Source of the DNA: Candidatus Aenigmatarchaeota archaeon
GTDB lineage: Archaea > Aenigmatarchaeota > Aenigmatarchaeia > CG10238-14 > SCSR01
Direction: 5' to 3'
Assembly (NCBI GenBank): GCA_016181005.1
Contig: JACPAE010000002.1
Coordinates: forward strand, 151,424 to 215,423
Length of the DNA: 64,000 bases
The first letter of the stretch is position 1; each line of letters opens with the position of its first letter. Below the pieces are notes generated by a model. The model was not told the origin of the DNA and did no database searches. It saw only the letters and a program-made list of their open reading frames with translations. A program made the translations under genes and the position numbers. This document shows positions 29,885-40,100 of this stretch, in pieces.

Positions 29885-31173
29885 TTGCTAATTGCCTCTT
29901 TTACGAAACTAATTTCTCCTGCAAGATTAGAATCGAATTTTGATTCACTTAAAAATTTACTTCCGTCCAAGGTCAACGGTTTGACGTTTTCTTTTGCGAC
30001 AAACCCAGGCGATGTCCAAGAGAACGGTCCCATCATAATTCCAGGGTATATCGATGTCTTGATTCCTGTTTTTGTATAGTCTCCCATAACAACTCCAAAC
30101 TTTCTCCTGCCTGTGTCAACCATTTGGCCTTTTACATTCAGTCTTATTGACTTGTTGTCGTGCCTTAAATTTGCGATTATGGTGCCTGCTGCAAGGTTGC
30201 AGTTGTCGCCGATTACAGAATCGCCCACGTATGATAGATGTTCTATTTTCGTGTTGTCCCCTATAATAGTGTTCTTTACCTCAACCGCATTTCCTATCCT
30301 GCATCCATTGCCTATGACAGAATTAACCCTTATGAAACAATTCGGCCCTATTGTGCAGTTGCTGCCAATTATGACAGGGCCTTCTATATAGGCACCAGAC
30401 TTGATAATGGTGTTTTTACCCACACTGACAGAACCTTTCATCATGACATTTTTTTCGGCAGCTGGGACGTTTGAGACGATTTCTTTCATCAGCATTTCAT
30501 TAGCGATTAGGAGATCCCATGGATAACCTATTGGCACCCACTTGCCAGCAATCACACATTTCACAGGATGCTTCCCGCACATCTTAAAGACCGCATCAGT
30601 GACCTCGAACTCATCCCGCGGGGATTTCTTCACATCTTCCAAAAAGTTGAAAATATCTTTGTTCATTACATAAAGTCCAGTGTTAGTTAACTTTGAATCG
30701 GGATTTTTAGGTTTTTCAATTATATTTTTTACAAATCCTTTCTCAACTTCAACTGAAGCAAAATTTTCCGGATTTTCCTTTTCATTTGCCAATAGACAGA
30801 GGCCACTCTTTAAACACTTCTTGATGTCGTCGCTATGGTAAATGTCATCTCCGCACATTACAAGGAATGTTTCGTCCTTTATCATGTCCTTCGCTTGCAG
30901 TAACGCATGACCCGTGCCCATTCGCTGCTCCTGCGAGACGAATTTTAAATTCATTCCAAATGAATTGTTCTTGAGGAAATTTTTTATCTTGTCCTGCAAA
31001 TAACCTACAACCAGTATCACGTCTCTAATTCCACTCTTTTTTAATTGTTCAAGATTATGCTGCAATATTGTTTTGCCGGCAACTTGCAACAGAGGTTTTG
31101 GCTTTGTATAAGTCAATGGGCGCATTCGAGTACTATCGCCCGCCAATAGCATTACAGCTTTCATTCGATTCAC
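29881..31173 (-). CDS. GlmU-like sugar-1-phosphate nucleotidyltransferase/acetyltransferase
   Basis: A 430-residue protein with an N-terminal nucleotidyltransferase (AVMLLAGDSTRMRPLTYTKPKP, the GXGTRMRPLT signature with one Gly to Asp change at GD; VMCGDDIYH metal site) and a C-terminal left-handed beta helix of hexapeptide repeats (IGSNCTIGPNCFI, VIGNGCRIGNAV). Such proteins make UDP-GlcNAc or dTDP-glucose; neighbours glmS and the GlmR-like gene favour UDP-GlcNAc. Both ends overlap neighbouring genes in ATGA, a tightly coupled operon. Confidence 0.88.
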   Translation of the reverse strand: MNRMKAVMLLAGDSTRMRPLTYTKPKPLLQVAGKTILQHNLEQLKKSGIRDVILVVGYLQDKIKNFLKNNSFGMNLKFVSQEQRMGTGHALLQAKDMIKDETFLVMCGDDIYHSDDIKKCLKSGLCLLANEKENPENFASVEVEKGFVKNIIEKPKNPDSKLTNTGLYVMNKDIFNFLEDVKKSPRDEFEVTDAVFKMCGKHPVKCVIAGKWVPIGYPWDLLIANEMLMKEIVSNVPAAEKNVMMKGSVSVGKNTIIKSGAYIEGPVIIGSNCTIGPNCFIRVNSVIGNGCRIGNAVEVKNTIIGDNTKIEHLSYVGDSVIGDNCNLAAGTIIANLRHDNKSIRLNVKGQMVDTGRRKFGVVMGDYTKTGIKTSIYPGIMMGPFSWTSPGFVAKENVKPLTLDGSKFLSESKFDSNLAGEISFVKEAISK

Positions 31174-32723
31174 CTGATGAGCTTCATTAATGAAGCCGCA
31201 AGCTTTTCAGAGTCGTGAGTCAGCAAACCCAATTCTCCCCACTTGAATTCTTTCCTTTCATTCAGGAAGTTGCCCTCGATTAATCCAATGGAATTTAATT
31301 TTTCTTTATCAACCTGTACCATGCTTGCACCTAATTTCGTAAAATGTTCCAAAACTGTTTCATCTGGATGAGCTGTATTTACTATGACATAATTAAGAAC
31401 ATGTCCCTTAAGATATTTTTCCAGCGCGTCAACGTGTTTTGAAACAGTAAAATCATCTGTCACATAAGGTTGCGTCATCACGTTGCAGATAAAAACCTTC
31501 TTTGCCATGCTTTGCTTGATAGCCTCAGGCACCCCAGCGACAAGAAGATTAGGTATCACGCTTGTATACAAGCCTCCTGGACCAAAAACAATCACGTCTG
31601 CATTCTCTATCTCCTCCACAGCCTCCGGCAAAGCCTTTACACCTTCAGACGGTTTCAGGAAAACTTCGGCTATAGGTGATTTGACTTTGTTCTCGTTCCT
31701 TATCTGTGCCTCGCCCTGAATTACAATGCCGTTCTCGTATTTTGCACATATGTCTGTGTTGACGCCTGTGACTGGGAACACCTTGCCCCTTATCTTCAGT
31801 ATTTTACCGGCCTGTTTAATCGCCTCTTCGAAAGAATTGAATAATTTAGTAAACGACAGCAGCAAAAGATTTCCGATGCTTGTGCCTTCAAGATACCCGT
31901 CCAAAAATCTGTAATCGAACGCGTTCTTCAGAGTTTCGTCCGCATTCGACAAAGCAACCAAGCAATTTCTTATATCGCCGGGCGGCAGAATCCCATAATC
32001 CTTCCTCAGCATCCCAGAGTTTCTCCCGTTGTCCATCACAGTTACTATGGCAGTGATGTTAACATCATATTTCCTTAATCCTTTTATCAGGATGGGGAGA
32101 CCTGTGCCTCCCCCAATCAAAACAACATTTGGCCATGCGTTCACGCTGAGGTTCAATAGCTCCCTCTTGCACTGTGCAAGACTCTCGAAAGTTATTACAT
32201 GAAAGCCCAGCTTTGAAGCGGCTTCCGTGTTCCTAATCTTGTCGTCTATTAACAGAGAGTTTTCTGGAGGTATGCTGAAGTGCTTTATAACTTCAAGATA
32301 TGATTCGTGCCACGGCTTTTTGATGCCGCGCTCGAACGACCAGAAGGTAGCGTCGAATAACTTGTCAAGCTCGTATTTCTGTATCAGATAGTCGGCCCAC
32401 TCCTTGGTAAAGTTGGAAAGTATTGCAAGCTTGTATCTGGGCCTTAGGCTCTTAACAATTTCCAGCATGCCGGGGATTGGCACGAGCTCCTCCCTTACAA
32501 GGGATTTCAGTTGCTCTACAGAATATTTCGTGCCGGTTCTCTTTATGAATTCCTCGAAGAGTTTTTCCTCAGAGATTTTACCCAGCTGCAAGTCTTTTCT
32601 CAAGTCGGAATGGTCTACACTTCTGAACTCCTGCTCGTCTATGTCCAATCGCTTGGACACGCCGTGCCACGAGTTTACTAGCACGTCTTCAAGATCGAAT
32701 ATTATAAGCTTGATAGACATCAT
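31170..32723 (-). CDS. fused HAD hydrolase and YvcK/CofD-like protein
   Basis: A 517-residue fusion. Residues 1-200 form a HAD-type phosphatase (FDLEDVLVNSW, LAILSNFTKEW, KKPWHESY, LLIDDKIRN); the nucleophile motif DxD/DxE reads DLEDV. Residues 200-517 are a YvcK/CofD-type domain: VVLIGGGTGLPILIKGL, NGRNSGMLRK, LPPGDIRNCLVAL and GPGGLYTSVIPNLLV. In Bacillus, the YvcK relative GlmR binds UDP-GlcNAc and stimulates GlmS; here it lies between glmS and a GlmU-like gene with ATGA overlaps on both sides, so the same role is likely. The HAD domain is an added activity, perhaps on a sugar phosphate. Confidence 0.87.
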   Translation of the reverse strand: MMSIKLIIFDLEDVLVNSWHGVSKRLDIDEQEFRSVDHSDLRKDLQLGKISEEKLFEEFIKRTGTKYSVEQLKSLVREELVPIPGMLEIVKSLRPRYKLAILSNFTKEWADYLIQKYELDKLFDATFWSFERGIKKPWHESYLEVIKHFSIPPENSLLIDDKIRNTEAASKLGFHVITFESLAQCKRELLNLSVNAWPNVVLIGGGTGLPILIKGLRKYDVNITAIVTVMDNGRNSGMLRKDYGILPPGDIRNCLVALSNADETLKNAFDYRFLDGYLEGTSIGNLLLLSFTKLFNSFEEAIKQAGKILKIRGKVFPVTGVNTDICAKYENGIVIQGEAQIRNENKVKSPIAEVFLKPSEGVKALPEAVEEIENADVIVFGPGGLYTSVIPNLLVAGVPEAIKQSMAKKVFICNVMTQPYVTDDFTVSKHVDALEKYLKGHVLNYVIVNTAHPDETVLEHFTKLGASMVQVDKEKLNSIGLIEGNFLNERKEFKWGELGLLTHDSEKLAASLMKLIR

Positions 32724-34489
32724 TTCACCGTTACGCTCTTCGCGAGATTCCTTGGATGATCCGGATCCAAACCTCTCAACACAGCTAATTGGTATGCGAG
32801 TATTTGAATGGGAATTATCTGGACTATAGGATTTTCGTTATTTGCCTCGGGCACTTTCAACCAAAAGTCGAATACTTCGTTGTTCGTTGGTGAAACTCCT
32901 ATTATGTAACCGCCACGGCTCTTGATTTCGTTCGCGTTTGAAAGAATCTCTTTCTCTGTCTCCTCCGAAACAAACACGATGCACGGCGTCCCGTCCTCCA
33001 CAAGAGCTATTGGGCCATGCTTCAATTCTCCGCCCGCAAAAGCTTCTGCATGTATGTAGGATACTTCCTTGATTTTAAGCGCAGCCTCCAATGCAGTCGT
33101 ATACTCGAGGCCTCTGCCAATAAGGAAAATGTGTTCCTTGTTTTTCAGCTTTTCAGCGAGCTCCTTTATCTTTTCCTTGACAGTTGCCGAAGTCAAATGG
33201 TAAATCACATTCCACAAATAATTCAGCCTTTTCTTCCCTTCTTCCAATTTTCCCGAAAGTGCGTATGCCAACAGCGTGAAAAGAGCAAGCTGTGATGTGT
33301 AGCTCTTTGTCGCAAGCACGCATATCTCCGGCCCCGCATTCAAATTCAAGAACGAGTCTGAAGTCCTGGTGAGAGACGAACCTACGACGTTTACAATTGA
33401 CAGTATCTTGCAGCCTCTCGCCTTGGCATATTTTACAGCCTCCAAGACATCGGCGGTCTCGCCGCTTTGGGATACTGCAACAACCAATGTTTTTGGCGTG
33501 AGGAAATGCTCGTAGTGTGGGAACTCGGACGCCAATACAACGTTGACATGCATTTTGTTCAGCTTGGATAAAATGTAGCTTGCTGCAAGGCATGCATGAT
33601 AGGAAGTTCCTGACGCTATGAGGAATATCCCGTGCGCATTCCTGATGCTGTGCACAACTCCGTCTACAACTTCTTTGGTCTGTTGGACTGCCTTCTGCAC
33701 TGTCTCCACCTGCTCGGAGATTTCCTTGAGCATGAAATGATTGAACTCTCCCTTCTCGGCTTGCCTGATGTCCCAATCTACAGTGTCGACCTTCCTGTTA
33801 ACATCACCGCCTTCCAAGAGGCTGAAAACTTTCATGCCGGTGTCGGTTAACAATGCCACATCGCTGTCATGCATGTAGACAACATTTTTGGTGTGCTCAA
33901 GAAATGCCGGAATGTCACTTGCTGCAAAATAGCTCCCATCAGCTACGCCTATGACAAGAGGCGATCCCTTGCGTGCTGCTACTATCTTTCTTTCATTCTT
34001 GTGGAGTGCTAGGATAGCGTAACTGCCTTCAAGCGACCTTAGCGCAGAAAGTGTTGAGTCATGGAAATTCTTCCCCCTTTTCATTATCTCCTCTATCAGA
34101 TGCGGTATCACTTCCGTATCCGTCTGGCTTTTGAACTTGTGGCCGTTGCTCACAAGATTCTTCTTCAGCTCCTGGTAGTTTTCTATAATGCCATTATGAA
34201 CAACTGCTATCTTTCCTTCGCAGTCTGTGTGCGGATGCGCATTCTCTTTTGTAACGCCGCCGTGTGTGGCCCATCTTGTATGCGCAATGCCTAATGTTCC
34301 AGGCAGGTCGGAGAAGTTGAGCCGTGTATTAATCTCGTCCACTTTTCCTACATCCTTCTTCATATGGAACTCCTTGTCCAGAGTGACAATACCAGCGGAA
34401 TCATACCCTCTATATTCAAGCCTTTTCAGCCCGTTGAACAAGATTGGGGTTGCATTCTTTGTTCCTATATAGCCAATTATCCCGCACAT
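32720..34489 (-). CDS. glmS: glutamine-fructose-6-phosphate aminotransferase
   Basis: Makes glucosamine-6-phosphate, entry to UDP-GlcNAc. The 589-residue protein has the N-terminal nucleophile Cys2 (MCGIIGYIG), glutaminase motifs RLEYRGYDSAG and AHTRWATHG, and two SIS domains (SGTSYHACLAASY, SQSGETADVLEAV, GRGLEYTTALEAALKIKEVSY) ending in NLAKSVTVK. First gene of the operon. A TATA-like atttaaaatt lies about 45 bases upstream on the minus strand. Confidence 0.97.
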   Translation of the reverse strand: MCGIIGYIGTKNATPILFNGLKRLEYRGYDSAGIVTLDKEFHMKKDVGKVDEINTRLNFSDLPGTLGIAHTRWATHGGVTKENAHPHTDCEGKIAVVHNGIIENYQELKKNLVSNGHKFKSQTDTEVIPHLIEEIMKRGKNFHDSTLSALRSLEGSYAILALHKNERKIVAARKGSPLVIGVADGSYFAASDIPAFLEHTKNVVYMHDSDVALLTDTGMKVFSLLEGGDVNRKVDTVDWDIRQAEKGEFNHFMLKEISEQVETVQKAVQQTKEVVDGVVHSIRNAHGIFLIASGTSYHACLAASYILSKLNKMHVNVVLASEFPHYEHFLTPKTLVVAVSQSGETADVLEAVKYAKARGCKILSIVNVVGSSLTRTSDSFLNLNAGPEICVLATKSYTSQLALFTLLAYALSGKLEEGKKRLNYLWNVIYHLTSATVKEKIKELAEKLKNKEHIFLIGRGLEYTTALEAALKIKEVSYIHAEAFAGGELKHGPIALVEDGTPCIVFVSEETEKEILSNANEIKSRGGYIIGVSPTNNEVFDFWLKVPEANNENPIVQIIPIQILAYQLAVLRGLDPDHPRNLAKSVTVK

Positions 34490-34742
34490 GGAAAAACCAA
34501 CACATCGCTCTTAATCACTTGCACAAACAAATTTTAAATACGTGGGGGACAGGGAATGTGAAAATGCGAGGAACCATTCACCCATTGGACATTCCCTCAT
34601 CCTAAGAAAATAATTCTCATGAGGCCATATAAATCGAGCCTAAAAACATTGTTTACAAATGGTGCTCGCGGCTGCAAAAAAAGGTTTAAAAGGCCTTAAC
34701 CACTAAAGAAAGATTTATAAAGGTAAAAATATGGTTATAGAT
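34490..34742. other. divergent spacer with two inverted repeats
   Basis: The spacer between glmS and the 34743 gene contains two hairpins: GGGAATGT...ACATTCCC (about 34554-34607) and CCTCAT...ATGAGG (about 34606-34635). A TATA-like tttataaa at 34714 lies about 25 bases before the ATG at 34743. No ORF is visible. It may encode a small RNA or a regulatory element for glmS. Confidence 0.5.
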
Positions 34743-35660
34743 ATGTCGTACGTTGTAGAGGAGCATCCGGAAGGCCAGATGATTCGCAGAACTACCATCA
34801 TGAAGCCAGCTACCTTTAACGCATTGAACAGCGAGCTTGCTGTGAAAATTCTCGAGGAGCTTGGAAAGAAGTCACAGTGCGCCATGGACATTGCAAGGAA
34901 GTTGAAGCAGCACGAGCAGAAGATTTACTATCACATCAGGAGGCTGGAGAAGGCCAACATTGTGAAGCTTCTCAGGCGCGAGGAGCGCGTAGGCGGGCTG
35001 GCAAAGATTTACGAGGTAACGCATCCCTACATATCGATGAAGCTTTACGAGGGCGAGCATATTGCTGATGTAAAGAGCAGACCGAAGGAGATCGAATTTT
35101 TCAAGTCCTTCATAAAGAACGGCAAGTTCGACGGGTTGATTGTTGTAGGTTCGCCAGACCCGCATGGAAAGTATGGCGCTCAGGCTTCTGACGGTAGCGC
35201 TGCCATAGACTTGGCCTTGCTTCTGGGCAGTTTCCTGCAGAAAGTCTCGCCTAATTACAAACTCGACACCGAAGTCAGGGAGAACGACTTGAGGAACAAC
35301 CTGATTATTGTAGGCGGGCCAAAAGCGAACATTCTGATAGACAGGATAAACATAAATTTGCCGATTTATTTCGATACAAAGAATGAGTTTAATATTGTTT
35401 CCAGTTTCACCAAGTCTGTATACAGCGAGGACAACGTCGGGATTATTGTAAAGATGAAGAGCCCGTTCGCAAAGGACAAGGAGATTATTCTTCTTTCTGG
35501 AAAAAGGTTCAAGGGTACCAAGTCTGCCATTTTAGGACTGATGAAGTATTTGAAAAGGATAGAGGACGGGAACAGGTTTGATGAAGGAATAGCAAGGGTT
35601 GTTCACGGCATTGACATAGATTCTGACGGAACTATTGACGATGTGGAGTTTCTGGAATAG
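34743..35660 (+). CDS. winged-helix regulator with S-layer-like C-terminal domain
   Basis: A 305-residue protein. Residues 20-90 form a winged helix-turn-helix (LNSELAVKILEELGKKSQCAMDIARKLKQHEQKIYYHIRRLEKANIV). The rest, with SDGSAAIDLALLLGSFLQ and NNLIIVGGPKANIL, resembles the outer domain of archaeal S-layer proteins and may bind a ligand. Fusion of a DNA-binding domain with an S-layer-type domain suggests control of the cell surface genes that follow. The ATG at 34743, not the track's 34731, is favoured by the TATA spacing and implies a leaderless message. Confidence 0.65.
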   Translation: MSYVVEEHPEGQMIRRTTIMKPATFNALNSELAVKILEELGKKSQCAMDIARKLKQHEQKIYYHIRRLEKANIVKLLRREERVGGLAKIYEVTHPYISMKLYEGEHIADVKSRPKEIEFFKSFIKNGKFDGLIVVGSPDPHGKYGAQASDGSAAIDLALLLGSFLQKVSPNYKLDTEVRENDLRNNLIIVGGPKANILIDRININLPIYFDTKNEFNIVSSFTKSVYSEDNVGIIVKMKSPFAKDKEIILLSGKRFKGTKSAILGLMKYLKRIEDGNRFDEGIARVVHGIDIDSDGTIDDVEFLE

Positions 35661-35708
35661 ATTCCTGATAATACGGCTTATAGTAACCAAAGGCGAGCAA
35701 CGTAAGAA

Positions 35709-37130
35709 TCACTGAGGTTTGGAAATTCTTTTCCTCAAAAATATTAAAATGACAGCTATAACTATCACCACTAATATAACCAATATCCAAGAGCTGTTTT
35801 GCGGCAGAATTTCGGCAATGCCGGAAGGTTTTTCTTCTGTCGTCTGTTCTGTTGTCGGCTGTTCAACCTCACCAGACTTAACCTCGCCACTTATTGCAAA
35901 AATTGAGAGCCCTGAAAACTCGGCTTCATAATAAACATTCTCACTGTCGCTACTGCTTCTAGTTGTTGACAGTTTTTCCCATCTGTCAGTAGAGTCCAAA
36001 TATCTCTGCAGTGTTATCATCGCCTCGTCAATATGATTTTCCTCAATCCACGATTTTTCCACCTTAAAATTGATCTTGGTTTTGTTTATATCAGCATTTG
36101 TGATGTTCGCTTTGGTTATTTCAACATAATGGTAGACCTTGCCGGAAGCTTCGTTTACAACTGAGGCAGGCACAGCATTCAGTTTCGACACAATGATCTG
36201 TATATTATTCACAGAATTTTTAACAGTTATCTCAACTCTGCCAATTGCGATGTCCTGTGTTTTGTTTATGGTGACATTGGCCATCTTCCCTGCGGCTATC
36301 GATGGGATTGTTATTGTTGCCTTTCCACGCTCTACAGTCACTGTTGTTTTATCTGTTGTAGATGCACCTCCACCACCGCTTCCAGCACTCCCACCAGTTC
36401 CGCCGGTGCCGCTAGTGCCTGTTACAGTAATTGCCTTTGACGGTGAAGCAGTACCGCCGACATCAGAAACTACGTTAACCGTTACAGTGCATGTTCCAGA
36501 CGAGGAGGACGCTGTTAATTTCCAGTTGGTGGGGGATTTACTGGTACCCTTTGTAACATTTCCCAGACTTTGCTGTGCCGGCACTGTACTTGTATCTATT
36601 TCACATTGTCCAGACCTGCTGATTGTAGCCCTTGCATTTACCACATCATTACCAGACGGTGCTGTTACGGTCGTGCCGACATAAAAGGTTGCGCTTGTCG
36701 ATACAGAAGAATCCGCGGTTATAGAAGCTGTCAAAGATGAACTTTGGGACGCCACATTGATGCCAGATGCCGACCCGGATCCTGAAGTGCCCCCTTGTGA
36801 TGTTGAGGTGGCCGTCAAGCTCAAATCACTCCCTGTGGAAGTCGGTTTGATTATGCACGTTGAAGCCTGGGAAGCCCCAGCCCCCAAACTTGGTAATGAA
36901 GTGCATGCCGTAACTACAGAAAACCAGGATGGGCTGCTTGAAAGTTCTGTGACTATATTGGTTTCCGTGGAGCTTCCCGCTGTATTGGTGACAGTTACCG
37001 TCACTGTTGCCTGCTCATTTTCGGTTAATGATTTGGATACATCGACACTGGCTGTAAGTGCAGCGAAAGATATATTTATCAGATAAACAAAAAACACGAT
37101 CCCGGATAATATCATCATTTTTGATTTCAT
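35709..37130 (-). CDS. secreted or anchored surface protein with PGF-pre-PGF-like domain
   Basis: A 473-residue surface protein: signal peptide (MKSKMMILSGIVFFVYLINISFA), Ser/Thr/Gly-rich beta-sandwich region, a linker of GGTGGSAGSGGGG type, then a domain with FKVEKSWIEENHID and AEFSGLSIFAI (the pattern of PGF-pre-PGF domains), and a C-terminal transmembrane helix with a basic tail (WILVILVVIVIAVILIFLRKR). N-glycosylation sequons are present. It starts with an ATGA overlap after the giant gene, so both are made together, probably as cell-envelope partners. Confidence 0.82.
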   Translation of the reverse strand: MKSKMMILSGIVFFVYLINISFAALTASVDVSKSLTENEQATVTVTVTNTAGSSTETNIVTELSSSPSWFSVVTACTSLPSLGAGASQASTCIIKPTSTGSDLSLTATSTSQGGTSGSGSASGINVASQSSSLTASITADSSVSTSATFYVGTTVTAPSGNDVVNARATISRSGQCEIDTSTVPAQQSLGNVTKGTSKSPTNWKLTASSSSGTCTVTVNVVSDVGGTASPSKAITVTGTSGTGGTGGSAGSGGGGASTTDKTTVTVERGKATITIPSIAAGKMANVTINKTQDIAIGRVEITVKNSVNNIQIIVSKLNAVPASVVNEASGKVYHYVEITKANITNADINKTKINFKVEKSWIEENHIDEAMITLQRYLDSTDRWEKLSTTRSSSDSENVYYEAEFSGLSIFAISGEVKSGEVEQPTTEQTTEEKPSGIAEILPQNSSWILVILVVIVIAVILIFLRKRISKPQ

Positions 37131-40100
37131 GCATTCACCCAGAATCCAAACTGCCTGTTAAGCACAGCTGTTTCGTCCGTGGTCTCCAAACGTGCAGTTA
37201 CTACATACCAACCACTCGCCCAACCACCGGTTCTTGTTATGTTCAAGTGTGCTGCTCCATCAGACTTGCTTGTAGCAATAGGAGCTGTCCATCCAGTGAC
37301 ACTAGAATAGCTACATGGATAGCTGTCGCATGACTGCTTTTCAATCGAGGTCGCTGTCACATTAACGCTCGACACATTATCATAGGCCCACCAATCAGTT
37401 TTGCTGGAGTTATACTTGAAAGTGGAGACAAGCAAACTTATCTCTTCAGAACTGGTATTGTATTTATAATAGATGCTAGTACCAGGCAATACCGGCTGTG
37501 CGTAAGCAAGAAGCACACTCCTTATATCAAACCATATCCATGCTGTCTGCACAATTGCCGAATTGTTGGAATCTATCACTTTTATCTGTCCAGAGTACCC
37601 TCCGCTAGAACTCCAGTTACCGCTTGCATTCAAATTGATGGTGGCACTGCCCTTGAATGACTGTCCTGTAGCATTGCTTGACAACTGCTCGCCTATCCTA
37701 TATAGGATGTTAGTATTATTTTCATAATTGTAAAATGTTATGTTGATGTCACTAATGTTGAAATATTGGTTAGCACCCGAACTGATCTTAAATACGACAC
37801 TCTCGTTTTTGAGGTATGAATACTTGGGTTGGCTTACTGTCAGGTCGAATGCTTTCATGTCGAAACTAATCCAAACCTGCTGGGATTCTCCACCACTAGT
37901 GACGGTGACATACCCACTGCAGTAGCCCGACGTCCACCTGTTGCTTCCTGATGGGGAAATCATAATCAAGTTGTCTCCCGAGCTAAGAGATGTTGAGTTT
38001 GCGGACAATGATCCGCCAGATATGCTGTAATAAGTCGGACTTGGCCAATAGCCACATGTCATAGTGACATCGCTCAGAGTGGCGGAAGTGCTGGTACCTA
38101 TTCTCAATGTCACATTCTCGCTCATGGTGTACTGCCATTTCGGTACTTTGACAGACAGTTTGAATGACGATATCCTGAACCATACGTTGGTAGTTACGCT
38201 TACGGTCGAGGTGTTCGCTGTCAGTTCAGCTGTGTAATAGCCTCCGGAAAGCGTGCTGGCGGGGTCGATGGTCACTATGCCCTTGCCACTGTTTGATGTA
38301 GTTAGCGTTGATGCATTGGCACTCCACCCGCCGACTGCACTGTAGGGCCAGGAGTCGCTTTTCAACAGTTTCGTGACAGTAGCTGTCACATCAGACCCGC
38401 CATAGCTATTGGAGTCGAAGTTGCACCACCATGTCTCGCTGTCGCAGACTGCTACGTTAAATGATATATTTTCAGAATTGCTGAACTCCCATTGCCAGTT
38501 CTTTGTTCTCGCCGCAAAAGTAAAGTCCTTTATCTGGAAGGATGTCCATCCTGTCTGGTTGTTGCCATTGGCGTCTGTTAGGGTTGTTTCAAGGCTGTAC
38601 CAGATGCCCGACGTCAAGGTTCCCAACGGCGTCACATTCACGGTAGTCACGCTTGATATGGTTGGATTAGGGTTTGTAGTCGAATTAGGTGACCACACGA
38701 TTGGAATGGATTTAGTTAGATATGTTGCAGGGTCCCAATAGCCGAGCTTCATGCTTGTGATGTTGACTGGCACAAATGTCAAGGACACGTTGTAGGAAGA
38801 AGAACTCAACCAGTTGGGCCTGTTAGTTGCACTCACATTTATTGAAATATTCTGGCCGGAGGAGTAGGTGTATGTGGTCTGTCTCGTATTATTTGCTTTA
38901 ACTGTTTGTATGTTGGCAAAAAAGCTTCTGACCTCAAACCAGTAAGATCCCGTTTCTTTTCCTTGGGGACCATCAACGCTTATTGAGGCGGCATAATATC
39001 CGGTCTCCCAGCTATTGTTGCTACTGCCTCCTCGTGGAACAAGGGTTAGGTTAACGTGTCCAACTGTTGCATTTATGTACATTGTAGACGTATTCTGGCC
39101 ATTTGCACTATTGTTCGACATGACTATGGCGTATTTGCTTGTAGCATATTCCTTTTGATTCCGATCGTACTTTAGAAGCTTTACAGATACGTTTATCGTT
39201 TCATTAACCCTTTCATTTGAGGGGCACGCCTGCCAGGAGCATGCCCATTTGGTGGAATTCGTGTAAGTTACATCCACATCGATGCTGACATTATCCGTCG
39301 ATCCACGATACCAAGAATCGTAATAGTTGCTGGAAAGAGACCGCACATAAACATTGTATGCCTTTATGTTAAACCATCCCTCGCCCACATCGCCCACTCC
39401 GGATGTGGTATTGACTTTTACCCTAATCATATAATAACCTGTGTCGAATGATGCGGAGGGCGTGATGTTGAGAGTGAATCTGCCATTTGCAGGCGCAGTG
39501 CTGTTTTTGCAGCTCCATGAATATTTATCAGTACTCACAGTTTTTGGCGGCCAGAACCACTCGGCGCCGTTTCCCTGATAGAACACGCCCACAACTGTAC
39601 AATTGTCGCCCGTTCCCTGGTTCTGCCCGTAGTAATACCATGTACCTGTTGAATTGTATGCGCTGACGTCGAAGCTCATGTTCTCGTTTGGAGAGAAATA
39701 CCATTTCCACTGGTTGTTCACCTGTTTCGGCCATATATTTACCCATAGGCTCTTGACTTGGAATATGCCAAAACCTTTGTCAGTGTTGTTGTTTTTGTCT
39801 CTAAGCTCCAATTCAACTATATAAGTCCCGCCGTCCCAACCCCCAGAAGGCTTTACAAGCCTGAGCACCACTTTCCCGTCGGAATCAGTGTTATTTGTAG
39901 GCAAGTTTCCTACCTTATTTGTCAAATCTTCCCCGCTTAGAGAATTCAATATCTTTTTCACTGTTACTGCGATATTTGCAGTGTTGTTTCCTGATGTGGA
40001 TTCGCCGCTTGCTGTGGTCTTGTATTCGGCATAACAGTCGTGAAGCCCATACATGTTGGAAAAACTGCCACTGCCATTCCCGGCTGCATTTGTGTCATCT

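Noticed and set aside
36139-36684. 181-residue plus-strand ORF within the surface protein gene
   Set aside because: Shadow of a Thr/Ser/Gly-rich coding region with an established signal peptide and overlapping operon on the other strand.
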